Of a DNA stretch of 64,000 nucleotides, positions 44,412 to 52,379 are shown piece by piece (position 1 is the first letter of the stretch; each line of letters begins with the position of its first letter). This DNA comes from Roseibium sediminis (lineage in GTDB: Bacteria; Pseudomonadota; Alphaproteobacteria; Rhizobiales; Stappiaceae): the NCBI RefSeq assembly GCF_008711325.1, contig NZ_VXDB01000001.1, positions 62,001-126,000 of the forward strand, in the 5' to 3' direction. The notes beneath the pieces were generated by a model, which did no database searches, had not been told where the DNA came from, and saw only the letters and a list, made by a program, of their open reading frames with translations. The translations under genes and the position numbers were made by a program.

Positions 44412-45682
44412 CCACCATTGCCATTCTCGCTGTTCTCTTTGCCCTGTTGCTCTTGCGTGTTCCGGTCGCCTTCACCCTCGGCGGGCTTGGGCTGGTTTTG
44501 CTGGTGATTGGCGGCTTTTCGCCTCTCATGGCACCGCAAGCCATCCTCGACACACTGGACGGGTTCATTCTTTTAGCAGTTCCCCTGTTCCTGCTAATGT
44601 CGAACATTCTGCTGAAGGCTGGCGTCGGCAAGGACCTCTTTGCCGCCGTTCATGCCTGGGTTGGCCACTGGCCCGGCGGCCTTGCTGTGGCGACCATCCT
44701 GTCCTGCGCAATCTTCGCCGCGATATCCGGTTCTTCGGTCGCAACCGCCGCAACAATCGGAACCGTTGCGATCCCCGAGATGATCAATCGGGGGTATGAG
44801 CGCAAATTTGTCTATGGTCTGCTCGCAGCCGGCGGAACGCTCGGCATCCTCATTCCGCCGTCGATCCCGATGATCGTCTATGGCTTTGTGACCGAGCAGT
44901 CCGTCATCGCGCTGTTTCTGGCAGGCGTTGGCCCCGGCCTGCTTCTGGTCGCGTTTTTCATCGTATTCTCGATGATTTACGCCCGATGGTTTGGTGGATA
45001 TACGCCCGAACCAGCCGTGTCCGGGGCTGAGCGGATTACTGCAACCATTCGGGCCGCACCCTCCATGTTGCTCGCGCTCATTGTCATCGGCGTGATCTAT
45101 TCCGGCATTGCGACCCCAACAGAGGCAGCCGCCATCGGCTTTGCTGCAGCTCTTGCAATCACAACATTCTTCCTGAAAACCCTCACCTGGGGCGCCTTCA
45201 AGGAAGCCGTATTCGAAACGATGGTCACAACCGTCGCCATCCTGCTCATCGTTGCCGGTGCCAAGGTCTTCGGCAAGGCGATCACGCTCTATCGCATCCC
45301 GCAGGATATCTCGATGTTCATCACCCAGAACATCGACACCCCGATCGCCTTCATTCTGGTCGTGTCAATCGTTCTGCTGATCATGGGCCTTGTGTTTGAG
45401 GCCTTGTCCATGGTTCTGATCATGACGCCGGTTCTCCTGCCTGCGGCCATGATGCTCGGATTTGATCCCATCTGGTTCGGGGTCTACATGGTAATCATGG
45501 TTGAATGCGCGCTGATCACACCTCCGGTCGGATTGAACCTCTATGTCATCCAGTCCGTGGCACGGGCAAGGCTCACGGAAATCTCGCGCGGTGTTTTGCC
45601 ATTTCTGGTCATCATGCTGTTTTCCGTGGTTATTTTGTACCTGTGGCCAGACCTCGCGCTCTACATACCCTTCAAGCTCTAG
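44408..45682 (+). CDS. dctM: TRAP transporter 2, large membrane subunit
   Basis: A 424-residue DctM-type permease with about 12 membrane segments. LLAVPLFLLMSNILLKAGVG near residues 55-74, GTLGILIPPSIPMIVYG near 146-162 and PTEAAAIGFAAAL are diagnostic. Length is normal. Followed after 277 bases by the lyase gene; the gap contains a palindrome, so the lyase may also have its own promoter. Confidence 0.93.
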   Translation: MTTIAILAVLFALLLLRVPVAFTLGGLGLVLLVIGGFSPLMAPQAILDTLDGFILLAVPLFLLMSNILLKAGVGKDLFAAVHAWVGHWPGGLAVATILSCAIFAAISGSSVATAATIGTVAIPEMINRGYERKFVYGLLAAGGTLGILIPPSIPMIVYGFVTEQSVIALFLAGVGPGLLLVAFFIVFSMIYARWFGGYTPEPAVSGAERITATIRAAPSMLLALIVIGVIYSGIATPTEAAAIGFAAALAITTFFLKTLTWGAFKEAVFETMVTTVAILLIVAGAKVFGKAITLYRIPQDISMFITQNIDTPIAFILVVSIVLLIMGLVFEALSMVLIMTPVLLPAAMMLGFDPIWFGVYMVIMVECALITPPVGLNLYVIQSVARARLTEISRGVLPFLVIMLFSVVILYLWPDLALYIPFKL

Positions 45683-45750
45683 GCTGTGTGGGCGAATTGG
45701 AGACGCATTTCGTGGATCAAAGGGCAAAATATGATGGAAGGGGGCCTGAT

Positions 45751-45771
45751 GAACGTATTAAACATACGTTC
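45751..45771. promoter_or_regulatory. Palindrome upstream of the lyase gene
   Basis: GAACGTAT (45751-45758) and ATACGTTC (45764-45771) form a perfect 8-base inverted repeat around TAAAC, about 190 bases before the lyase start. The rest of the 277-base gap (45683-45959) shows no gene. Regulator unknown. Confidence 0.55.
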
Positions 45772-45959
45772 AAGGGACCGTTTCCTTCAGATTGCAGCCG
45801 TTTGATCCACCCGAATGGGCCGGGCCTGCAGCGTCCAATACCAGGGCAAATCCGGCTCGACGATGCACCACATCGCCTGCGCCAGCCCTGCCTGGTCGTG
45901 AACGCTGAATTTCCCGGCGAAATACATCGCCAATTCGTCCACACAGCCTAGGACCCGTC

Positions 45960-46832
45960 ATGCCCACACCGGCCGAACAACTCCGATCCCTTCTGGCCCA
46001 GAACCGCCTGTTGGTCATGCCGTGCTGTTATGATGCGCTTTCGGCTAAATTGATCGAACAGGCGGATTTCCCGCTGACCTTCATGTCCGGATTTGCAACC
46101 TCCGCCTCCCGGATCGGTCAGCCGGATCTCGGCCTTATGTCCTATACCGAGGTTCTGGATCAGGCCCGCAACATCACTGAAGCGATCACCATTCCGCTGA
46201 TTGCCGACGGTGACACCGGCTATGGCAATGCCATGAACGTGCGCCGAACCGTTGCCGGAATGGCAAAGGCGGGAGCCGCCGCCGTCATGATCGAGGATCA
46301 GGTTGCGCCCAAGCGCTGCGGACATACGCCGGGCAAAGCAGTGGTCGGGCGTCAGGAAGCCTTCGACCGCATCCGGGCCGCAAGCGATGCCAAGGCCGAA
46401 GGAGCCGACATCCTGATCCTTGCACGCACCGATGCGCGGCATGAACATGGACTGGCCGAAGCGATAGAACGGGCTGCAAAATTCAAGGAACTCGGAGCCG
46501 ATATCCTGTTTGTCGAGGCTCCAAAGACGGTGGACGAGATGGCTACGATCTGCCGGGAACTCCCTGGACCGAAAATGGCCAACATCGTGGAAGGTGGGGA
46601 AACACCCGACCTCTCACACAAGGACCTGCAAGACCTTGGCTATTCCATAGCCGCCTATCCGCTCACGCTCATGGCCTCGGCCATGAAGGCCATGGTATCC
46701 ACCTTGAACGCGCTCAAGACCGACAGCGACCGAACGGGTCAGCTGATGGATTTCAAGGAGTTGCGCGAACGGATCGGGTTCCCGGATTACTACGAGCAAT
46801 CAGCCCGTTACGACAGTTCCCGGCGCGATTAG
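45960..46832 (+). CDS. Isocitrate lyase/PEP mutase-superfamily enzyme
   Basis: A 290-residue TIM-barrel enzyme of the ICL/PEPM superfamily. ADGDTGYGNAMNV near residues 82-94 holds the magnesium ligands and EDQVAPKRCGH near 112-122 contains the K/R-CGH loop whose cysteine marks C-C lyases (isocitrate, 2-methylisocitrate, dimethylmalate) rather than phosphonomutases. The likely reaction is cleavage of a substituted malate- or citrate-like acid. Neighbouring TRAP system 2 could import its substrate or a precursor. The TAG stop is part of a TAGAGC repeat. Confidence 0.87.
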   Translation: MPTPAEQLRSLLAQNRLLVMPCCYDALSAKLIEQADFPLTFMSGFATSASRIGQPDLGLMSYTEVLDQARNITEAITIPLIADGDTGYGNAMNVRRTVAGMAKAGAAAVMIEDQVAPKRCGHTPGKAVVGRQEAFDRIRAASDAKAEGADILILARTDARHEHGLAEAIERAAKFKELGADILFVEAPKTVDEMATICRELPGPKMANIVEGGETPDLSHKDLQDLGYSIAAYPLTLMASAMKAMVSTLNALKTDSDRTGQLMDFKELRERIGFPDYYEQSARYDSSRRD

Positions 46833-46888
46833 AGCACGTTCAGGCGGCGCGGATACCGGTTCGCCGTCAGGAAGCAGGACGTGCTCTA
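46830..46888. repeat. TAGAGC-type palindromic repeat, copy 2
   Basis: TAGAGCACGT (46830-46839) and ACGTGCTCTA (46879-46888) are perfect outer arms; the inside holds a second, imperfect GGCGG/CGCC inverted repeat. It fills the whole gap between two convergent genes and supplies the TAG stop codon to both. Related to the element at 20163. Confidence 0.8.
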
Positions 46889-47413
46889 GGAGCCTTTTTC
46901 TGCTGATTGCCCGAGACGCATGATCAGCGTTCGAAGCACTTTCTTCAGGAGCGCCACCTCCTCTGCGGAATAACCTTCCAGAACTTTTTGTTCATGGGCA
47001 ATGGCATCCACCATCAGTTGGTCGACCAGCGCTTCCCCTTTGGCTGTGATAAAGACCAGCGTCTTGCGCTTGTCATCCAGATCACGTTGGCGTTCTGCCA
47101 ATCCCTCGGCTTCTATCCGGTCGATGATCTTGGTAGCGGTCGGCTGGTTATAAAGACCGATACGGGCGATTTCTCCGACCGTTTTGCCTTGGCCGTCCGA
47201 GAGGGTGGCAAGCACGCGCCAGGTTGGAACCGCAACACCATATCGGCGCAGATGAGTATGAAACTCCGTACTCATCAGATGGCTGGCCTGCGCGAGAAGG
47301 TAGGACAGATAATTGGAAACAAAAGACGTTTGCGAACGCTCCGTGCCGTTTATCGCGGCTTGCGGATTGTCCAATCCGTCTCCTCGGTCAACGTCTTCGT
47401 CTATGTCCGCCAT
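46886..47413 (-). CDS. MarR-family regulator
   Basis: A 175-residue regulator with the MarR winged helix: TWRVLATLSDGQGKTVGEIA and IGLYNQPTATKIIDRIEAEG, then the wing RDLDDKRKTLVFITAKG, at about residues 64-130. It is divergent from the NicX-like gene and thus resembles the placement of MarR regulators in nicotinate and picolinate clusters. The shared 142-base gap contains the palindrome TTACCTGCAAGGTAA, a plausible operator. Its TAG stop comes from the TAGAGC repeat. Confidence 0.9.
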   Translation of the reverse strand: MADIDEDVDRGDGLDNPQAAINGTERSQTSFVSNYLSYLLAQASHLMSTEFHTHLRRYGVAVPTWRVLATLSDGQGKTVGEIARIGLYNQPTATKIIDRIEAEGLAERQRDLDDKRKTLVFITAKGEALVDQLMVDAIAHEQKVLEGYSAEEVALLKKVLRTLIMRLGQSAEKGS

Positions 47414-47476
47414 GCTGTATTTATATTCCTATTGATATAATTTTATTTCCATGCTCTGATCATAAGCATAACGATA

Positions 47477-47491
47477 TTACCTGCAAGGTAA
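47477..47491. promoter_or_regulatory. Candidate MarR operator
   Basis: TTACCTGCAAGGTAA is a perfect palindrome (6-base arms around GCA) between the divergent MarR and NicX-like genes. A TATAAT hexamer lies upstream at 47436-47441 on the plus strand, so a protein here would block elongation from that promoter if it is real. Confidence 0.62.
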
Positions 47492-47555
47492 AACAAAAGG
47501 CAGACAAGAGTGAACTGGCGCTACCTGCCACACCTTGAGCGGCTTGGGAGGAACT

Positions 47556-48602
47556 ATGCTGTCGGATCGCATAGAAGCGAAATGGATTGATGCGTTCGAA
47601 AAGGCGCTGGTCCTTTGCAAGGTGCAGGAAGGCGAGACCGTCGCAATCCTCTCGGAGACCCAGTCGCGTCAGCTGAATGTGCATTTGGTCGAACTGGCGC
47701 TCTTGCGGCTCGGAGCCAGACCGTTTCACGTTGTCATCCCGACACCGCCGCAACGAGCCCCTGTCCCGGTCCGCTCGACCGGTGCCAGCGATGCCATGCG
47801 CGGCCTCAAACCGGCAATAGCCGCACTCAGGGCCAGCTCGCTTGTGGTCGATGTAACCGTGGAAGGCATGCTGCACGCGCCGGAACTGCCGGAAATCCTC
47901 TCCGACGGGGCGCGGCTCTTCATGATCAGCAACGAGCATCCCGATGCTCTGGAACGGCTGCTGCCTGATCCGGACCTGACGCCCAAGGTGAAAACCGCCG
48001 TCAAGATGCTGCGAGCGTCAACCAAAATGACCGTGACATCACGGGCAGGCACTGATCTTCACGTGGACATGACCGGGGCCCCGACCGCAGGCGTCTGGGG
48101 CTATTGTGACCGCCCTGGAACTGTCGCCCATTGGCCCGGCGGCGTGGTCGTTTCCTTCCCCGGTGCCAACACGGTCAACGGACAATTGGTGCTGGACGCG
48201 GGCGACATCAACCTCACCTTCAAACGCTATCTGCAGGATCCTGTCACGCTGACAATCGAGAACGACTTCGTGGTGGACATCGCAGGTCGCGGTACGGATG
48301 CGGAGCTGTTTCGCAGATACCTTGCCGCCTGGAACGATCCGCTGGCTTATGCCACCTCCCATGTAGGCTGGGGCATGAACCCGGCAGCGCGCTACGAGGC
48401 GCTGACCATGTATGACCAGCGCGACACCAACGGAACCGAGCTGCGGGCCTATGCGGGGAACTTCCTGTTCTCCACCGGCGCCAACGAGTTTGCCAAGCGC
48501 TATACGCTCGGCCATTTCGATATTCCGGTTGGCCGCTGCACCATAGCGCTCGACGGAAAGAACGTGATCGAGGACGGCAAGCTGCTCGGAGAGCTGGCAT
48601 GA
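47556..48602 (+). CDS. NicX-like (2,5-dihydroxypyridine dioxygenase / M29-related) protein
   Basis: A 348-residue protein of the family holding 2,5-dihydroxypyridine 5,6-dioxygenase (NicX) and M29-type aminopeptidases. The C-terminal half has H269 in TSHVGWGMNP and the pair H320/D322 in LGHFDIPVG; from what I recall NicX uses two histidines and an aspartate at nearly the same positions and spacing for iron. Length matches NicX. Context agrees: a divergent MarR gene and an alpha/beta hydrolase overlapping by four bases, as in nicotinate-type clusters where ring cleavage is followed by deformylation. A general annotation as aminopeptidase is the main alternative. GGGAGGA fixes the ATG at 47556. 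Confidence 0.68.
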   Translation: MLSDRIEAKWIDAFEKALVLCKVQEGETVAILSETQSRQLNVHLVELALLRLGARPFHVVIPTPPQRAPVPVRSTGASDAMRGLKPAIAALRASSLVVDVTVEGMLHAPELPEILSDGARLFMISNEHPDALERLLPDPDLTPKVKTAVKMLRASTKMTVTSRAGTDLHVDMTGAPTAGVWGYCDRPGTVAHWPGGVVVSFPGANTVNGQLVLDAGDINLTFKRYLQDPVTLTIENDFVVDIAGRGTDAELFRRYLAAWNDPLAYATSHVGWGMNPAARYEALTMYDQRDTNGTELRAYAGNFLFSTGANEFAKRYTLGHFDIPVGRCTIALDGKNVIEDGKLLGELA

Positions 48603-49375
48603 CCAGTGCGCCGGAATTTTCCTGGCTGGAGAACGGGGATGGTCCGCCTGTTGTCTTTCTTCACGGAATTGGCGGCGGAGCGGGAAGCTGGGCCCCGCAA
48701 CTGGAAACTCTGGCCGAGCGATACAGAGTGATCGCGCTTGACCTACCCGGATACGGACAGTCCGAACCGCTCGGCAACCTGTCCTTCCCGGCATTGGCTA
48801 ATGCCTTGACCCGGTTTCTGGACCATCTCTCCCTTGAGAAGGTTCATCTGGTTGGTCATTCCATTGGTGGAATGATCGCGCAGGAATTTGCAGCTGGTCA
48901 ATCCGGGCGGCTTTCAAGCCTTACCCTGTCTGCAACCAGCCCGGCCTTTGGCAATCCGGACGGCGACTTTCAGAAGAAGTTTATCGCCGCGCGGCTGGCC
49001 CCCATCGAAGCCGGAAAGACCATGGCAGATATTGCGGAAACAGTTGTTCCGGAGCTTGTGGGTGCGAAAGCCTCCCCGGAAGCCATACAACTTGCCAAGG
49101 CCTGTATGAGCAAGGTGCCACCGGCCACCTATAGCGCCATGATGCATTGCCTCATCACCTTTGATCGCAAGGCAGACCTTGCCAACATGGCCGTTCCGAC
49201 GATGGTTCTTGCCGGTGAAGACGACACACAAGCCCCCGCCCCGATGATGGAGCGCATGGCGACCCGCATTCCCGGAGCCCGTTTCGTCTGCATTTCCGGT
49301 GCCGGGCACCTGGCCAATATCGAACAGCCTTCCGCCTTTGACAGCGCCCTGACCACTTTTCTCGACAGCCTCTGA
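48599..49375 (+). CDS. Alpha/beta hydrolase (NicD-like deformylase or ring-product hydrolase)
   Basis: A 258-residue alpha/beta-hydrolase: oxyanion motif LHGIGGG near residues 21-27, nucleophile in GHSIGG (serine 88), acid in LAGEDDTQAP near 203-212 and histidine in GAGHLANIE near 232-240. Overlaps the NicX-like gene by four bases. In nicotinate degradation the hydrolase after the dioxygenase removes formate from N-formylmaleamate; a comparable role is inferred here only from order and size. Other ring-fission hydrolases share the same motifs. Confidence 0.85.
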   Translation: MTSAPEFSWLENGDGPPVVFLHGIGGGAGSWAPQLETLAERYRVIALDLPGYGQSEPLGNLSFPALANALTRFLDHLSLEKVHLVGHSIGGMIAQEFAAGQSGRLSSLTLSATSPAFGNPDGDFQKKFIAARLAPIEAGKTMADIAETVVPELVGAKASPEAIQLAKACMSKVPPATYSAMMHCLITFDRKADLANMAVPTMVLAGEDDTQAPAPMMERMATRIPGARFVCISGAGHLANIEQPSAFDSALTTFLDSL

Positions 49376-49387
49376 AGGGAGACGAGC

Positions 49388-50662
49388 ATGTCCCTTGCCG
49401 AAAGCCACGATCCAGCGCCCGAAACGGGCATCGCGCCGATTTTCGATCCAAAAGCCTTCCGGCTGACTGACAAGCAGGCCGAGCTGACTGCTCTTGCCCG
49501 CCGGTTTGGCAGCACGACCTTGGCCGAACGCGCGGACAAGTGGGACCGGGAAGCGATCTTTCCGATGCAAAACTACAAGGACATGCACAAGAACGGCCTT
49601 CTGGCCATCTGCGTTCCGGAAGAAAATGGCGGCGCAGGTGCGGATTACATGACCTATATGCTGACGGCAGCAGAGATGGGCCGGTTTTGCGGCACAACAT
49701 CGCTGACGTGGAATATGCATGTCTGCTCCTGCCTCTGGACCGGACCTCTGGCTGATGACCTCTCCATGGATGCAGCCACGCGGGCCGAGCACGAGAAACG
49801 CCGCGCTGTTCACTATGAGCGGATCGTGAGGGATGGCGCAATTTATGCCCAGCCCTTCTCCGAAGGTGGCGCCGCAGCAGCGGGCACCCAGCCCTTTGGC
49901 ACACTCGCCACCCGTGTTGATGGCGGCTGGCTGATCAACGGAAAGAAGATCTTTGCTTCGCTTTCCGGTTCCGCCGACTATTACGGCGTGCTTTGCACCG
50001 AAAAGAAGGAAAACCTAAGCCGTCGCGACACGATGTATGTCGCTGTTCCCGCCAATGCGGAAGGCGTCGAAGTGTTCGGTGACTGGGACCCGCTCGGAAT
50101 GCGGGGAACCGTCTCCCGTAACCTCCTCTTCAAGGATGTCTTTGTTCCCGATAATGCCGCCCTGATGCCCAAGGGCGTCTATTACGAAGCGGCAACCACA
50201 TGGCCGCACATGTTCCTGACCCTGTCGCCGACCTATATGGGCATTGCGCAAGCCGCCTATGATTTCACAGTCAAATATCTGCGCGGCGAAGTGCCGGGAA
50301 CCCCGCCGGTCAAGCGCCGCATGTATCCGACCAAACAGCACGCTGTTGCCGATATGCGGATCATGCTGGAACAGACCAAGGCCCTCTGGTTTCAGGTTAT
50401 CAGCGAGGCTGGTCCCAACCCGACAAAGGACCAGATGCTTCGCGCCTGGGCAGCCCAACACACTGTCATGGAAAACGCCAACGAGTTGTGCCAGCTGGCC
50501 ATCAGGACCTGCGGCGGGCAGTCGATGCTGAAGTCCCTGCCCCTTGAACGACTGTATCGCGACAGCCGCTGCGGGTCCCTTATGCTGCCATGGACAGCTG
50601 AACTCTGTGTCGACCGGATCGGGCGGGAAGCGCTTTATGAACGCGGTGAAAGCGACGATTGA
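49388..50662 (+). CDS. Acyl-CoA-dehydrogenase-like flavoprotein
   Basis: A 424-residue protein with the three-part acyl-CoA dehydrogenase fold: helical N-terminus with CVPEENGGAGADY near residues 75-87, a middle beta domain (YAQPFSEGGAAAAGTQPFGT, GGWLINGKKIFASLSG), and a helical C-terminus. The substrate-binding arginine region RDSRC is present near 391, but the catalytic glutamate expected shortly after (YEGT-type motif) is replaced by LMLPWTAE. It may therefore be an oxygenase-type relative or use another base. It lies 12 bases after the hydrolase gene and shares one base with the CoA ligase gene. Confidence 0.85.
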   Translation: MSLAESHDPAPETGIAPIFDPKAFRLTDKQAELTALARRFGSTTLAERADKWDREAIFPMQNYKDMHKNGLLAICVPEENGGAGADYMTYMLTAAEMGRFCGTTSLTWNMHVCSCLWTGPLADDLSMDAATRAEHEKRRAVHYERIVRDGAIYAQPFSEGGAAAAGTQPFGTLATRVDGGWLINGKKIFASLSGSADYYGVLCTEKKENLSRRDTMYVAVPANAEGVEVFGDWDPLGMRGTVSRNLLFKDVFVPDNAALMPKGVYYEAATTWPHMFLTLSPTYMGIAQAAYDFTVKYLRGEVPGTPPVKRRMYPTKQHAVADMRIMLEQTKALWFQVISEAGPNPTKDQMLRAWAAQHTVMENANELCQLAIRTCGGQSMLKSLPLERLYRDSRCGSLMLPWTAELCVDRIGREALYERGESDD

Positions 50663-52179
50663 TGCGCCCCGTCTCCCGCTGGATCGACGAGCACGCAGCC
50701 ACCGCGCCTGATAAGCCTGCGATCATCTTCGAAGGCGAAAGAATCAGCTACGCCGAACTGGCCGAACGGATCGATATCTGCGCTGCCAGTTTGAACGCAC
50801 ATTTTTCAATCAAGCGGGGAGATCGGGTCGCCTATCTGGGGCTGAACAGTCCCCAGTTCCTGATCCTGTTTTTTGCCTGCGCCCGGCTGGGAGCCATTTT
50901 TCTGCCGCTGAACTGGCGGCTGGCCGTGCCTGAACACCAGTATATTCTGGAAGATGCCAGCCCGAGACTTTGCGTCTACGAGGAAGACTTTCAGCAGGGC
51001 GCCAACGCTCTTGGCGAAGCGCTTGAAACCTGCCGCTTTGTAAGTGCAGACGATGGAACCCTTGCAGATCCGGCAAGACCGGAAGATGGGGATTTTTCGG
51101 ACGACAGTGAAGACAATTGGGAAAATACACCGCTCCTGCTGGTCTATACATCCGGCACAACGGGGCACCCGAAAGGCGCTGTCCTCTCTCAGGGAGCGAT
51201 CTACTGGAACGCCCTCAACAGTCTTCACATGCATGACATGTCCGCCGATGACCGTATCCTCACGGTCCTGCCGATGTTTCATGTCGGCGGGTTGAACATC
51301 CAGACCACGCCGGCGCTTTTTTGCGGAGCAACAGTTGACCTGCACCGCCGCTTTAGCCCTCCAGCGACCCTTTCAGCATTTCAGGAGACACGACCAACAC
51401 TGGTCGTTCTGGTGCCAGCCACGATCTCTGCGCTGCTTTCCGATCCGCACTGGACCACAACCGATCTCGCCAGCCTTCGCGCGGTGGCCACAGGCTCATC
51501 CGTTGTGCCAATCCCCCTGATAGAAGCCTTTCATGAGCGGGGCGTTCCGGTTCTCCAGGTCTACGGATCAACCGAAACCTGCCCGATCACCATCTATCTC
51601 AAAAGCGCTGATGCCATGACCCATGTGGGGTCAACAGGTAAACCTGGACTACACTGCCGGGCGAAGGTGATAAATGATCACGGAGAGGACCTCGGTCCCA
51701 ACCAGTCCGGGGAGATTCTGGTCAGTGGTCGCAACATCATGATGGGGTACTGGCAAAACCCGGAGGGCTCGGCCCAGTGCCTCAAGGATGGATGGCTTTC
51801 TACCGGAGACGTTGGGTATGTTGACGAAAACGGCTTCTTCCATGTCAATGATCGCAAGAAAGATGTGATCATTTCAGGTGGAGAAAACATCTATCCTGCG
51901 GAACTGGAACTCGTTCTGTCAGACATGCCCGGCATCCGTCAGGCAGCAGTGGTTGGACGCGATGATCCCATTTGGGGACAGGTTCCGGTTGCCGTGGTCG
52001 TTCCGGACATAGAAGCAACCTTCACCAGAGAGGACATCCTGAACCACTTCAATGACCGTCTGGCGCGGTTCAAGCATCCAAAAGATGTTGTCTTTCTCGA
52101 TCGATTGCCGACAAATGCAATGGGCAAGGTCCAGAAATTCGCGGTGCGGGAGCTCATTCGCAACGGTCCAAAGGACTAA
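50662..52179 (+). CDS. AMP-forming acyl-CoA ligase
   Basis: A 505-residue ANL-superfamily ligase that would activate a carboxylic acid to its CoA thioester with ATP. Motifs: YTSGTTGHPKGAV near residues 162-174, VYGSTETCP near 299-307, STGDVGYVDENGF near 379-391, and the catalytic lysine in AMGKVQK near 490-496. The ATG at 50662 shares a base with the preceding stop (TGATG); a TTG one codon earlier is less likely. With the dehydrogenase-like gene it implies that the pathway runs at least partly on CoA esters. Confidence 0.92.
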   Translation: MRPVSRWIDEHAATAPDKPAIIFEGERISYAELAERIDICAASLNAHFSIKRGDRVAYLGLNSPQFLILFFACARLGAIFLPLNWRLAVPEHQYILEDASPRLCVYEEDFQQGANALGEALETCRFVSADDGTLADPARPEDGDFSDDSEDNWENTPLLLVYTSGTTGHPKGAVLSQGAIYWNALNSLHMHDMSADDRILTVLPMFHVGGLNIQTTPALFCGATVDLHRRFSPPATLSAFQETRPTLVVLVPATISALLSDPHWTTTDLASLRAVATGSSVVPIPLIEAFHERGVPVLQVYGSTETCPITIYLKSADAMTHVGSTGKPGLHCRAKVINDHGEDLGPNQSGEILVSGRNIMMGYWQNPEGSAQCLKDGWLSTGDVGYVDENGFFHVNDRKKDVIISGGENIYPAELELVLSDMPGIRQAAVVGRDDPIWGQVPVAVVVPDIEATFTREDILNHFNDRLARFKHPKDVVFLDRLPTNAMGKVQKFAVRELIRNGPKD

Positions 52180-52200
52180 GTGCCGCCCCGTCAAAATATA

Positions 52201-52228
52201 TTGACTGACCAGTCGGTCTATGTATAAA
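52201..52228 (+). promoter_or_regulatory. Promoter of TRAP system 3 with TetR-type operator
   Basis: TTGACT (52201-52206), 16-base spacer, TATAAA (52223-52228) form a good sigma-70 promoter. The spacer is largely filled by the inverted repeat ACTGAC-CA-GTCGGT (52204-52217), of the AC-n-GAC/GTC-n-GT type bound by TetR regulators. The 150-base leader that follows contains a hairpin (52262-52269 with 52277-52284) whose loop is AGGAGGG. Confidence 0.7.
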
Positions 52229-52379
52229 TTTTGGGGAATGAAGAAATAGCTTCGTCAGCATTTTCAGGCAGGAGGGGCCTGAAAGCGACGAAGAAGCCGC
52301 CTGAAACCGGACAACCCGGGCAGGCAAGACACGATGCATTGCCGCCATGCAGGACTTCCGGCGGCTGGGAGGAGAGACC

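Noticed and set aside
45505..45951. A 148-codon plus-strand open frame between dctM and the lyase gene
   Set aside because: It begins inside dctM in another frame, has no ribosome site and no recognisable domain, and covers a palindrome that looks regulatory.
47556..48602. Simple call as leucyl aminopeptidase
   Set aside because: The family relationship allows it, but the C-terminal H...HxD pattern with NicX-like spacing, the MarR neighbour and the overlapping hydrolase favour the NicX-like reading; kept as the alternative.
52347..52379. Upstream ATG as start of the TRAP 3 binding protein
   Set aside because: It would place 11 polar residues before the signal peptide and lacks a ribosome site, while the GTG at 52380 has GGGAGGAG.
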